Below, piece by piece: positions 1 through 7,712 of a stretch of DNA of 9,592 bases; position 1 is the first letter of the stretch; each line of letters opens with the position of its first letter. Location: assembly GCA_012522255.1 (NCBI GenBank), contig JAAYKT010000036.1, forward strand, positions 1 through 9,592. The letters run 5' to 3'. Made by a program: the position numbers and the translations under genes. The stretch is from Clostridiales bacterium. Its GTDB lineage: Bacteria > Bacillota > Clostridia > Lutisporales > Lutisporaceae. The notes beneath the pieces are model-generated. The model searched no databases. It was not told the origin of the DNA and saw only the letters and a list, made by a program, of their open reading frames with translations.

Positions 1-1030
1 CATCTATAGGAGGCATCAATCCCTTTCTATAAAGCTCTCTGCTTAATATAATCTGCCCTTCTGTGATATAACCTGTCAGGTCAGGAATCGGATGGGTTTT
101 ATCATCTTCCGGCATAGACAGTATTGGTATCTGTGTGATTGAACCTTTTTTATCTCTGATCCTTCCTGCTCTTTCATACATGGAAGCCAAGTCAGTATAC
201 AGATATCCGGGATATCCTCTTCTTCCGGGCACTTCCTTTCTTGCAGCGGAAATTTCACGCAAAGCATCACAATAATTTGTTAAGTCGGTAATAATGACCA
301 AAACGTGCATATCCTTTTCGTAGGCCAAATATTCAGCTGCCGTAAGCGCCATACGTGGTGTAGCTATACGTTCTATAGCCGGGTCATTGGCCAAATTCAT
401 AAATAAAACAGCCCTGTCTATTGCTCCGGTTCTTTTAAAGTCAGATATAAAATAATCAGCTTCTTCAAAAGTAATCCCTACAGCTGAAAACACAACGGCA
501 AATTTGCTTTCGGTGCCCAATACCTTTGCTTGCCTTGCGATTTGTGCGGCAAGCCTCGCGTGAGGCAATCCCGAGCCTGAGAAAACAGGTAGTTTTTGCC
601 CTCTAACCAAAGTATTTAATCCGTCTATAGCAGATACACCGGTTTGAATAAACTCAGAAGGATAGTCCCTGGCTGCGGGGTTTATAGGGTTACCGTTTAT
701 GTCAAGTCTTTTATCCGGTATAATCTTTGGGCCTCCGTCCTTAGGCCGACCTAAACCATCGAAAACCCTGCCCAATATATCCATGGATACACCTAATTCA
801 AGGCCATGCCCTAAAAATCTAACTTTACTTTCAGTAATGTTAAGCCCTTGAGAACCTTCAAATAATTGAACCAACGCTTTGTCTTCATTAACCTCAAGAA
901 CACGTCCTCGTCTCACTTCACCGGATTTCATTTCTATTTCTACTAATTCGTCGTATTTGATTCCCTCTACTTGTTCAACAAGCATCAAAGGACCGGCAAC
1001 TTCTTTTATAGTTTTATATTCTTTTAGCAT
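1..1030 (-). CDS. ntpB: V-type ATP synthase subunit B (non-catalytic), partial at left edge
   Basis: This is the non-catalytic nucleotide-binding subunit that alternates with subunit A in the A3B3 head. The first 343 codons are present and the gene runs off the window; family members are about 455-465 residues. The start is ATG at 1028-1030, giving MLKEYKTIKEVAGPL, with GGAGGAG lying inside the last codons of the A gene. Visible landmarks are an N-terminal beta-barrel (about residues 5-75), the ILGRVFDGLGRP stretch (85-96), a degenerate P-loop SGSGLPHARLA (151-161) without the GKT of an active Walker A site, VLVIITDLTNYCDALRE (243-259), and PEDDKTHPIPDLTGYITEGQ (307-326). The sequence stops just before the expected SLSR segment carrying the arginine finger (Arg350 in E. 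hirae NtpB), so that residue cannot be checked. The gene starts one base after the A stop codon, so translational coupling is likely. Confidence 0.97.
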   Translation of the reverse strand, partial: MLKEYKTIKEVAGPLMLVEQVEGIKYDELVEIEMKSGEVRRGRVLEVNEDKALVQLFEGSQGLNITESKVRFLGHGLELGVSMDILGRVFDGLGRPKDGGPKIIPDKRLDINGNPINPAARDYPSEFIQTGVSAIDGLNTLVRGQKLPVFSGSGLPHARLAAQIARQAKVLGTESKFAVVFSAVGITFEEADYFISDFKRTGAIDRAVLFMNLANDPAIERIATPRMALTAAEYLAYEKDMHVLVIITDLTNYCDALREISAARKEVPGRRGYPGYLYTDLASMYERAGRIRDKKGSITQIPILSMPEDDKTHPIPDLTGYITEGQIILSRELYRKGLMPPID

Positions 1031-1031
1031 A

Positions 1032-2795
1032 TTACACTCCTCCATTCGAAACAACGGATGACATTTGTTGTTTTATTTCTTTTTCGATGTTATCAAATGC
1101 ATCCAAATTATTTTCAAGGATAAGTTTAGCTCTGGCAATGTTTTCCTTAACCGGCAAATTGGTAATTTCCCTGAAAGAAGCCCCTGCATCTAATGCTTTG
1201 ATACCCTCTTCATGGAATAACATTATGATTTTTAACATTCTATACTGCTTTTTAACAGATGTATAAGTGTCGATGTCATGAAACGCATTTTGATGTAGAT
1301 AGTCTTCTCTTATTGATTTCGCTGATTCCAAAATCCATCTGTCGTTTATTGAAAGCGCATCAATACCTACTAATCTAACTATTTCCTGGAGCCCTGATTC
1401 TTCCTGTAGCAATTTCATTGAGTCGGCTACCAAGTCGTTCCATTCTGTAGATACTTCGTTGGATAACCATTCTCCCATGCTGTCTTCATACAAGGAATAA
1501 CTTTGCAACCAGTTAATAGCCGGAAAGTGTCTTCTATAAGCCAAGTCAGCATCCAAGCCCCAAAACACCTTAACTATTCTGAGAGTTCCCTGTGTAACAG
1601 GCTCTGATAAGTCGCCTCCCGGAGGTGAAACTGCACCTACCGCTGTTAGGGCCCCTTCTCTTCTATCGCTGCCATAACAGATGACCTTTCCTGCTCTTTC
1701 ATAAAACTCTGCTAATTTCGAGCCCAGGTATGCAGGATAACCTTCTTCACCGGGCATTTCTTCAAGGCGACCGGACATTTCACGAAGAGCCTCAGCCCAT
1801 CTTGATGTTGAGTCAGCCATCAAAGCCACACTATAACCCATATCTCTAAAATATTCTGCTATTGTTATTCCGGTATATATACTTGCTTCTCTGGCCGCAA
1901 CAGGCATATCCGAGGTATTTGCAATAAGCACTGTTCTTTTCATTAAAGGCTCACCGCTTTTAGGGTCTTTCAGTTCGGGGAATTCCATCAAAACGTCTGT
2001 CATTTCATTGCCACGTTCCCCACATCCTATATACACCACTATTTCAGCATCCGCCCATTTCGCCAATTGATGCTGCACAACTGTCTTACCACTGCCGAAG
2101 GGCCCGGGTATACAAGCTGTGCCACCCTTTGCTACCGGAAAAAAAGTATCAATTATTCTTTGTCCCGTGCCCATTGGGCTATCGGGAGCTAATTTTTCCA
2201 CATAGGGCCTTCCTCGCCTTACAGGCCATTTTTGAAGCATTTGAATGTCTTTGATACCGTCATTACATTTAACTTTTGCAACGGTGTCCACTATGGTAAA
2301 ATCGCCTTCTTTTATTTCCTCAATTTCGCCTTCAACACCGTAGGGTATCATAATCCTATGCTCAATTATGGAAGTTTCTTTAATAGTACCTATTATGTCT
2401 CCAAATACTACCTTGTCACCTTTTTTAACAGTAGGTTTGAACTTCCATTTCCTTTTTCTGTCTAAACTATCTACTTCAACGCCCCTTGTTATGTTATCTC
2501 CTACCTGGCTTCTTATAACATCCAGGGGTCTTTGAATTCCATCAAACATTGATTCTATAAGTCCCGGAGCTAATTCCACGCTTAAGGGTTCATTTGTTGT
2601 ATAAACAGGCTCTCCGGGGCCTAACCCTGAGGTTTCTTCATAAACTTGTATTGAAGCCCTGTCCTCATGGATTTCTATTATTTCACCAATCAGTCTTCTA
2701 TCACTGACACGAACAACATCATACATTTTTGCATTTTCCATGCCTTCTGCAATGACAAGAGGTCCGGAAACTTTTACAATTCTTCCTTCTATCAA
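1032..2795 (-). CDS. ntpA: V-type ATP synthase subunit A (catalytic)
   Basis: This is the catalytic ATPase/ATP synthase subunit of the V1 head, 587 residues, close to E. hirae NtpA (about 593). The start codon is TTG (2793-2795), giving MIEGRIVKVSGPLVIAEG. It lies one base after the stop codon of the F gene, with AAGG 8 nt upstream. Visible are an N-terminal barrel (1-70), the non-homologous insert typical of A subunits (about 115-190), the Walker A P-loop GPFGSGKT (231-238, Lys237), the GERGNE motif with the expected catalytic base Glu260, and the Walker B/DSTSR region SVALMADSTSRW (322-333). The P-loop has Ser235 where eukaryotic A subunits have a redox-sensitive Cys, which is normal for bacteria. 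PGEEGYPAYLGSKLAEFYER (348-367) and SPPGGDLSEPV (390-400) are further family blocks. The gene is intact. F-type alpha/beta is excluded by the insert and the neighbours. Confidence 0.98.
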   Translation of the reverse strand: MIEGRIVKVSGPLVIAEGMENAKMYDVVRVSDRRLIGEIIEIHEDRASIQVYEETSGLGPGEPVYTTNEPLSVELAPGLIESMFDGIQRPLDVIRSQVGDNITRGVEVDSLDRKRKWKFKPTVKKGDKVVFGDIIGTIKETSIIEHRIMIPYGVEGEIEEIKEGDFTIVDTVAKVKCNDGIKDIQMLQKWPVRRGRPYVEKLAPDSPMGTGQRIIDTFFPVAKGGTACIPGPFGSGKTVVQHQLAKWADAEIVVYIGCGERGNEMTDVLMEFPELKDPKSGEPLMKRTVLIANTSDMPVAAREASIYTGITIAEYFRDMGYSVALMADSTSRWAEALREMSGRLEEMPGEEGYPAYLGSKLAEFYERAGKVICYGSDRREGALTAVGAVSPPGGDLSEPVTQGTLRIVKVFWGLDADLAYRRHFPAINWLQSYSLYEDSMGEWLSNEVSTEWNDLVADSMKLLQEESGLQEIVRLVGIDALSINDRWILESAKSIREDYLHQNAFHDIDTYTSVKKQYRMLKIIMLFHEEGIKALDAGASFREITNLPVKENIARAKLILENNLDAFDNIEKEIKQQMSSVVSNGGV

Positions 2796-2796
2796 G

Positions 2797-3129
2797 CTAC
2801 CTACCTTCTTTCCCGAATAATATATCAGCGCCTATGGCTTTTTCTACTGATTTTTTAACGCCATCCATACCTATCCCTAACGCCCCCTGGTTATTGGGAA
2901 TTAGTATGATAGCCGGCATCACAGACTGTTTATATTCATCAATGGTCTCATCCATATCTTTGGCAAGCTGTTCTGTGATAAAAATTATTGCATAATTATC
3001 CTTGGATAACTGTCTAACGATTCTTGAGGCTTCTTTAGCATCGGTGGTCGGAAAAACCGATATGCCTAAAACTTTGAATCCAAGTATCGTATCCTTATCA
3101 CCAATAACACCAATCTTATACATAGACAT
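2797..3129 (-). CDS. ntpG: V-type ATP synthase subunit F (central stalk)
   Basis: This 110-residue protein is the small central-stalk subunit that binds subunit D; the symbol is ntpG in E. hirae and atpF in other schemes. Family marks are YKIGVIGDKDTILGFKVLG (4-22), YAIIFITEQLA (46-56), PAIILIPN (72-79) and the C-terminal KAIGADIL (97-104), which fit a Rossmann-like N-domain with a flexible C-terminal helix. ATG at 3127-3129 is chosen because AAAGG lies 7 nt upstream; a second ATG two codons on (3121-3123) would leave 13 nt. The first 14 nt overlap the end of the subunit C gene, and the stop (TAG, 2797-2799) sits one base before the A start. Both junctions suggest coupled translation. Confidence 0.95.
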   Translation of the reverse strand: MSMYKIGVIGDKDTILGFKVLGISVFPTTDAKEASRIVRQLSKDNYAIIFITEQLAKDMDETIDEYKQSVMPAIILIPNNQGALGIGMDGVKKSVEKAIGADILFGKEGR

Positions 3130-4117
3130 CTCTCAGCCTTTCTCTAATCAATTCGTTATCAATCTTATTAATTTTTCCGACCATAATAATCCTGATTATC
3201 TTCGCTTCATTTTCCTTTGCCATTATATAACCGACAACAGGTTCTATACCAAATGGCACAAACTTGCCTTCTTTAACATAGCCCAATAAAAAATCGTCTG
3301 TCAGCTTTTCAAATTTCATCAGAGATTTTGTTTTAACATAGCTGTCAATCCCGTCAGCGATTACATTTTTGTAATCACTTATTGCTAATTTGTCTTTCAA
3401 GGTGTCAACAGGTTCGTCCATAGCATCACTGAAGAAATTAAAATCCAGTTTTCCGTCATCAATGAATGCCTTTTTTAAAAATTCCCTGCCATAACCCATT
3501 GCTTTAACCCGAATAAACATTTTTATGTTAATTAAGTCTATTTGCAATTCAACAAATTTTTTCAAAAATTCGTTATTGTTATTCAATGCTATCTCACTCA
3601 TAACCTTATACAAGCTTCGATCTAAAATAATGTCAATTATTTGTGGGTCGGGATTAATACTGAAACTGTTAATAATTTCATCTAATCCCCTTTTTATTTC
3701 AGTATCCAAAAATACAAAATTCTTTTCTCTAATCATTTCCTTTAGCTTTACAGGTGAAATTGTTCCAACATTAGTCAATAAATAATCATTTTCTTCATCA
3801 AGAAAACTGCTTTTCATCAACACTTTAAGATTATGAATATCATACTTTAAAAGAAACATATCTATAAGCTCAGGTTCCGGAGCCATTTTTTTGACCATAT
3901 CATAAGTGTTTTCAATTTCTTTAGACAGAACAGTCTCATAATCTCCCGTGTCACCCATTTCAGAAACCAAACCTGCATAGCTTGTTTCATAGAGAACCTT
4001 TATGACTTCTTCCGGATTCTTAGCTTCTATCATTCTTTCTATTTTGGACTTATCTAAAAGCTTATTTTCCAGAGCCCTAATCCTGGTTACAGCATAAATG
4101 TAATTATCTTCGTTCAT
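3116..4117 (-). CDS. ntpC: V-type ATP synthase subunit C (d-type, rotor cap)
   Basis: This subunit joins the central stalk to the membrane rotor ring (eukaryotic d, E. hirae NtpC, Thermus C). The ATG at 4115-4117 gives 333 residues, within the family's usual 330-350. It is preferred over an in-frame TTG 24 nt upstream (4139-4141) because GGAGGG lies 8 nt before the ATG and would be inside the longer reading frame. Visible family motifs are NYIYAVTRIRALENKLLDK (5-23), KYDIHNLKVLMK (91-102), DRSLYKVM (166-173), LQIDLINIKMFIRVK (191-205), and the C-terminal GIEPVVGYIMAKENEAKIIR (290-309) followed by a conserved helix ending RERLRDVYV. No membrane segments are apparent, as expected for this soluble, mostly helical protein. 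Its last 14 nt overlap the F gene. Confidence 0.95.
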   Translation of the reverse strand: MNEDNYIYAVTRIRALENKLLDKSKIERMIEAKNPEEVIKVLYETSYAGLVSEMGDTGDYETVLSKEIENTYDMVKKMAPEPELIDMFLLKYDIHNLKVLMKSSFLDEENDYLLTNVGTISPVKLKEMIREKNFVFLDTEIKRGLDEIINSFSINPDPQIIDIILDRSLYKVMSEIALNNNNEFLKKFVELQIDLINIKMFIRVKAMGYGREFLKKAFIDDGKLDFNFFSDAMDEPVDTLKDKLAISDYKNVIADGIDSYVKTKSLMKFEKLTDDFLLGYVKEGKFVPFGIEPVVGYIMAKENEAKIIRIIMVGKINKIDNELIRERLRDVYV

Positions 4118-4118
4118 A

Positions 4119-4134
4119 AGGGTATCCCTCCTTT
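4119..4134 (-). promoter_or_regulatory. Ribosome binding site of subunit C with a small overlapping hairpin
   Basis: The minus strand reads AAAGGAGGG (4134-4126), 8 nt before ATG 4117, which decides the start of subunit C. The last four bases of the site (AGGG, 4129-4126) can pair with CCCT (4122-4119) across a 3-nt ATA loop, so the site could be partly hidden in the mRNA. Confidence 0.5.
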
Positions 4135-4154
4135 CTTCCAAGAAAACCTCATTC

Positions 4155-4751
4155 TTAGAAGAGCAATTCGGCCACTATCGGTTCAATTTCATCTCTTCTC
4201 ATCTTAAGTATAGCGTCAAAGGAATTATTGATTTCTATGCCTTTACCTTTGATAATAAATCCCCCACCAAAATCAACATCCTCCATAGTAATTTTAATAT
4301 CAACAGACTTCCCCGCTTTTTCAAATTCACCTTTTACTTTCTGAACAAAATCAGGGCTGATTCTGTCTAAATCGTTCTTAGACATTATAATCTCTTCATC
4401 ACCGGACTCTATAGTTTCCATAAGCATCGATATCAATATCTTTTCATATTCGTCTTTTGGTAGTTTATTTATCCTGTTTCTTGCTTCGTCAAATACTTTG
4501 CAGAGAACCACTTGTTTTGCTGCTAATACATCTTTTCTGATACCAAGCTCTACCATAGAGTGAATAATTCTTTTTCTTTCATTTGCTTCATATTGTGATT
4601 TTTGTTCTATCTCATTAGCTTTATCAAAAGCCTTGTCTTTGGCCTTACTTACTATTGTTTCAGCTTTTTTCTCTGCTTCTTTTATAATGTCATTTACTTT
4701 TGTTTCCGCATCGGCCAAAATCCTTCCTTTGATATTATCTATTCCAGTCAT
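4155..4751 (-). CDS. ntpE: V-type ATP synthase subunit E (peripheral stalk)
   Basis: This 198-residue peripheral-stalk (stator) subunit pairs with the G/H-type coiled coil encoded at 7201-7527 and anchors the A3B3 head. Residues 5-85 are a charged, Ala/Lys/Glu-rich heptad region, predicted coiled coil. Residues 95-198 form the globular head-binding domain, with the family signature GGGFIIKGKGIEINNSFDAI (162-181), where GGF and INNSF are typical. The length matches the usual 180-210. The ATG start (4749-4751) has GGGAG 8 nt upstream, and the gap to the K gene is 13 nt. The short NtpE coiled coil should not be confused with F-type b subunits: there is no N-terminal membrane helix. Confidence 0.94.
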   Translation of the reverse strand: MTGIDNIKGRILADAETKVNDIIKEAEKKAETIVSKAKDKAFDKANEIEQKSQYEANERKRIIHSMVELGIRKDVLAAKQVVLCKVFDEARNRINKLPKDEYEKILISMLMETIESGDEEIIMSKNDLDRISPDFVQKVKGEFEKAGKSVDIKITMEDVDFGGGFIIKGKGIEINNSFDAILKMRRDEIEPIVAELLF

Positions 4752-4764
4752 TTATGCCACTCCC

Positions 4765-5259
4765 TTATAAATTAATGGAATTCAGCATTAAGAAAGAGGT
4801 CAACAGCGATAAAACTGCATAAGTTTCAACCATAGCCGCATATACCATCGCTTTAGCTGTTTCTTCCGGTCTTTTTGCAACAATACTACATCCTGTAGCT
4901 GCAGCTTTGCCTTGATATATGGCGGAAAAGAATCCTACTATACCAACCGGGATACCGGCTGCTAAAAACATCAAACCTTGCTCGAATGTAACATCTACAA
5001 ATGTACCAAATAACCCAACTTTTGACCAAATAAGGAATACTATCAAAAGTCCATAAATACCTTGTGTACCCGGTAAAGCCTGTAATACTAATGTTCTACC
5101 AAATTTACTGGGATCCTCCGTAACTACGCCCCCTGCTGCCATACCTACAATACCGACTCCCATTGCCGAGCCTGCTCCTGCTAAGCCAGCTGCTATTGCA
5201 GAGCCCATAAATGCTAAATATAAGCCGGTATGTGTACCCATCATTTCTAATAAATTCAT
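4765..5259 (-). CDS. ntpK: V-type ATP synthase subunit K (rotor-ring proteolipid, Na+-type)
   Basis: This 164-residue c-ring subunit is a fused double hairpin with four membrane helices (about 12-37, 54-82, 93-117, 134-160), like the 156-residue E. hirae NtpK. The only carboxylate in a helix centre of the ion-site type is Glu145 in MVETYAVL. The other Na+ ligands known from the E. hirae ring are all present: Leu62, Thr65 and Gln66 in LPGTQ, Gln116 in YQGKAAATG, and Tyr69, which helps to lock the glutamate. Gly/Ala-rich stretches (20-44) pack the inner ring. The start is ATG at 5257-5259, with AAGGAGG ending 8 nt upstream. This is one of the strongest Shine-Dalgarno sites in the operon, as suits the subunit needed in about ten copies. 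Na+ specificity is inferred, not shown. Confidence 0.97.
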   Translation of the reverse strand: MNLLEMMGTHTGLYLAFMGSAIAAGLAGAGSAMGVGIVGMAAGGVVTEDPSKFGRTLVLQALPGTQGIYGLLIVFLIWSKVGLFGTFVDVTFEQGLMFLAAGIPVGIVGFFSAIYQGKAAATGCSIVAKRPEETAKAMVYAAMVETYAVLSLLTSFLMLNSINL

Positions 5260-5297
5260 TTAAACTGCCTCCTTAAAATACCAATGTTATTTTTTCG

Positions 5298-7214
5298 TTA
5301 ATTTTTTTGTTCAACATATTTCGTATTTACTTTAAAAGGTTTATATGGCATTCCATCGCCATCAAAAAATTTCCCAAAAAACTCAACATATTGCAATCTG
5401 CTTGAATGCACATAAGCTCCCAACACATTAATTGCAATGTTAAAGGTGTGACCAAAAATTAGAAATACTATCATAAATATATTGCCTATAAAAGAACCAC
5501 GAAGCATTAAAGACATTCCGTTTATAACAGTCCCTATAACTCCGGTTGCCAGTCCTAATGCGAAAAGTCTCGAATAGGAAAGAACATCACCTAAAAAGCC
5601 CGTTACATTATATAAGCTGAGCACACCGGAGAAAAGCTTCTTGACAATACCTCTTTCTGATCTTCCCTGGGTTAGAATCAATCCTACAGCTCCGGCAATG
5701 GCCATATATTTTCCTAAGGTAGGGTTAAAAATTAACAGCATTAAACCAATTAAAAATACATACCATAAGCCTTGATCAAATAATGCATCAAGCACTCTGC
5801 CCTGCTTTATATCTATATAGGCCTGCATTCCCATACCTATAAACAGTTGAATGATGCCAAGTATCAAACAGAATATCAGCATCTTCAACGGATCATCCGT
5901 GGGATTAAACCATAATGGCCTGAATTCAATTAAACCACCAAACCAGCCTCCAAAAAGAGCGCCCCAGATAAATGTTGATATGCCTCCTAAACAAAGCAGT
6001 GAAATAAGCTTTTTGGCTCCCCCCTCCAACCTTATTTTCTTTAATGCAATATAAGTCAGCGCTGAAAGAATAATACCATATACAGCATCACTAACCATCA
6101 TGCCGAAAAACATAATATAAAAGGGTGCCATGATTTTATTTGGGTCTACACTTCTGGGGTTTGGCAAACTATATTGTTCCGTTATGACTTCCGCAGGTTG
6201 TACCAGTTTGGGATTATCTAAGAAAACAGGATAATCTTCATCTTCTTTGGGATCCACAAAAGTTAAGATATAAGAATCAGTGACCTTTTTAATCGATTCT
6301 TCCAAACCCTTAATAAACTTTTCGGGTACCCAAGCAAATATTGTAAAAGACTTCTCCGTCTTTACAAAATTATCAACTATATCTTTTTTATCTTTTTCTA
6401 TTGTCAAAACATCAAAAAGAGCTTCTAAATATGGAATATTAAATAGCAGCCCCTCAGCTTGCTCAATCAATTCTGTCTTCTTCTTTTCAACCATTTTCAA
6501 TCTATCATAAATATCATTTATATTTTCATTTGGTGTTCCCTTCAAATCCGAAAGGGTAACTTTAGACCAACCAAATTGTTTCAATATATCCTGTATTGGC
6601 TCTTCATCTTTTTTATAAAACAGGATATAATAAAATCCACTTTCTTTATTCTCTTCAATCTTATTAAAGTAAAATTCTATTTCAGATTCAGTTAAAGCTT
6701 CTGCAAATTCCAATGATGATCTTATAGGTACAAAACCTATAAGGCTGTTTGTATAATTGGTTTCTCCAATATCCTCTAAAGGAACGTCTAACTTTGACCA
6801 TGGATCTAATTGTACTAAAGTGTTATTCAGTTTTGTTTCAATGTTTCTGTTTTCTGCAATCTTTTCGTTAATTACTCTGCACCGGTTATAAATATCTTCT
6901 GCTTTCTTCAAGCTTTCCAAATAATCCTTGTAATCCGATTCCGTTATAGTTTTTTTGGTTGCAAACATTGGCTTTTTACTGTTATCATATTTGTATAAAA
7001 AGTCCAATGCATATTTTACTTGAGAAAGCAAACCCTCAAATTTAGCAGCCTCCTCACGGGCACTATCCTTAGGTATGTTTTGCAATTCATCATCACCGAT
7101 ATCTTCTACCGTGATGATATGGAGTCCGCCAAAGGCCTGAAGACTTTTAATCAGACTTTCTTTTTCGTCTTGGAGAGCAATTATGGTAGCTTTCTTCATG
7201 TTAACTATTGCCAT
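5298..7214 (-). CDS. ntpI: V-type ATP synthase subunit I (membrane stator, a-type)
   Basis: This is the ion-channel stator of the membrane part, 638 residues (family about 630-680). Residues 1-360 form the cytoplasmic arm that receives the peripheral stalks, starting MAIVNMKKATIIALQ and containing helical hairpins around 50-130 and 235-255. Residues 361-617 hold about seven or eight membrane helices (near 361-391, 402-428, 445-467, 482-497, 503-516, 535-571 and 577-617). The essential arginine facing the ring glutamate is expected to be Arg549 in LSYSRLFALGLA. A second conserved arginine is Arg606 in AYVHSSRLQYVEFFGKFF, with His589 in FGHTFN. ATG at 7212-7214 is chosen because family members usually begin MAIVxMKK. 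It overlaps the upstream gene by 14 nt and its Shine-Dalgarno (AGGA, 12 nt away) is weak. An internal ATG at 7197-7199 has no site at all. Confidence 0.96.
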   Translation of the reverse strand: MAIVNMKKATIIALQDEKESLIKSLQAFGGLHIITVEDIGDDELQNIPKDSAREEAAKFEGLLSQVKYALDFLYKYDNSKKPMFATKKTITESDYKDYLESLKKAEDIYNRCRVINEKIAENRNIETKLNNTLVQLDPWSKLDVPLEDIGETNYTNSLIGFVPIRSSLEFAEALTESEIEFYFNKIEENKESGFYYILFYKKDEEPIQDILKQFGWSKVTLSDLKGTPNENINDIYDRLKMVEKKKTELIEQAEGLLFNIPYLEALFDVLTIEKDKKDIVDNFVKTEKSFTIFAWVPEKFIKGLEESIKKVTDSYILTFVDPKEDEDYPVFLDNPKLVQPAEVITEQYSLPNPRSVDPNKIMAPFYIMFFGMMVSDAVYGIILSALTYIALKKIRLEGGAKKLISLLCLGGISTFIWGALFGGWFGGLIEFRPLWFNPTDDPLKMLIFCLILGIIQLFIGMGMQAYIDIKQGRVLDALFDQGLWYVFLIGLMLLIFNPTLGKYMAIAGAVGLILTQGRSERGIVKKLFSGVLSLYNVTGFLGDVLSYSRLFALGLATGVIGTVINGMSLMLRGSFIGNIFMIVFLIFGHTFNIAINVLGAYVHSSRLQYVEFFGKFFDGDGMPYKPFKVNTKYVEQKN

Positions 7215-7527
7215 AAGTATTCACTATCCTCTCCATAACCAAATTTACCGCATCGGAAAATTTACTTTCCGAAACATCCTTTAATTTTTCATTTTCCTTT
7301 TGACTCATTTCTAATCTGTTATCAGCTTCTTTCTGTGCTGATTCAGCAGCCTGTTGAACCAAAATTTTACCAGCTTTAGTTGATTTATCAATAGCTTCTT
7401 TGATTATTCTTTCTGCCTCGTCTTCGGATTTTTTTATAATCTCTTTTGCTTTGGTTTGGGCATCTTTGATTCTATTTTCTGCTATTTGTTCTGTGCTCTT
7501 AATGTCTTTAATTATTTCAATGGACAA
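7201..7527 (-). CDS. ntpF: V-type ATP synthase peripheral-stalk coiled-coil subunit (G/H type)
   Basis: This 108-residue, highly charged protein is almost entirely helical (about residues 8-85), with regular Ala/Glu/Lys spacing and no hydrophobic membrane segment. Being first gene of the operon, next to subunit I, it fits the NtpF (E. hirae) / AhaH (archaeal) subunit that forms the right-handed coiled-coil stator with subunit E. The start is placed at TTG 7525-7527, giving MSIEIIKDIKSTEQIAENRI, because AGGTGG lies 8 nt upstream. The in-frame GTG codons at 7537-7539 and 7534-7536 fall inside that Shine-Dalgarno and would add four residues. Low-complexity coiled coils are poorly diagnostic alone, so the assignment rests on size, composition and position. 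Note the naming clash: gene ntpF is not the F subunit. Confidence 0.88.
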   Translation of the reverse strand: MSIEIIKDIKSTEQIAENRIKDAQTKAKEIIKKSEDEAERIIKEAIDKSTKAGKILVQQAAESAQKEADNRLEMSQKENEKLKDVSESKFSDAVNLVMERIVNTYGNS

Positions 7528-7533
7528 ATATCT

Positions 7534-7542
7534 CACCACCTC
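7534..7542 (-). promoter_or_regulatory. Ribosome binding site that sets the TTG start of the first ATPase gene
   Basis: The minus strand reads GAGGTGGTG from 7542 to 7534, a one-mismatch version of the GAGGAGGTG-type anti-16S complement. AGGTGG ends 8 nt before TTG at 7527. The in-frame GTG codons overlap the site itself, so they are unlikely starts. Confidence 0.65.
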
Positions 7543-7648
7543 TTTTCAATAATATTACTTAAACGGAATCTTCTTTTATGAAATTTTCTTGCACTGAACA
7601 TGCAAACTATTACTACAATTCGTCAAAAAAAGTTAAAATCCTGCTAAA

Positions 7649-7678
7649 AATATAACAAAGAATAAAATCTTATTGCAA
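7649..7678 (-). promoter_or_regulatory. Candidate operon promoter P2 (-35/-10)
   Basis: On the minus strand TTGCAA (7678-7673) and TATATT (7654-7649) are separated by 18 nt. Both are near the sigma-A consensus. The start would be near 7642, leaving a leader of about 115 nt. It may be an alternative to, or act together with, the extended -10 at 7704-7712. Confidence 0.35.
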
Positions 7679-7703
7679 TTACTAAAATATTTTTATCATT
7701 CAA

Positions 7704-7712
7704 ATTATATCA
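7704..7712 (-). promoter_or_regulatory. Candidate operon promoter P1 (extended -10)
   Basis: On the minus strand TGATATAAT reads from 7712 to 7704, a perfect extended -10 (TGnTATAAT). No good -35 lies 17 nt upstream: the TTGACT just before it is only 9 nt away. Transcription would start near 7697, giving a leader of about 170 nt before the first ATPase gene. This is a match by eye only. Confidence 0.45.

Noticed and set aside
76..270. 64-codon minus-strand frame inside subunit B
   Set aside because: It is an alternative frame of the subunit B gene, whose own frame is continuous through this stretch.
548..580. Active ATP-binding P-loop in subunit B
   Set aside because: The segment reads SGSGLPHARLA without the GKT of Walker A, which is the normal non-catalytic form of the B subunit.
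2232..2858. Plus-strand open frames of 60-80 codons opposite subunits A and F
   Set aside because: They lie fully antisense to well-supported genes, have no convincing start context, and show no recognisable protein features. The same holds for the plus-strand frames at 879-1061, 3002-3289, 3525-3785, 5851-6054, 6280-6695 and 7020-7238.
4118..4141. Longer start for subunit C at TTG 4141
   Set aside because: It would put the strong GGAGGG site inside the coding region, and ATG 4117 has ideal spacing and the conserved NYIYAVTRIRALE beginning.
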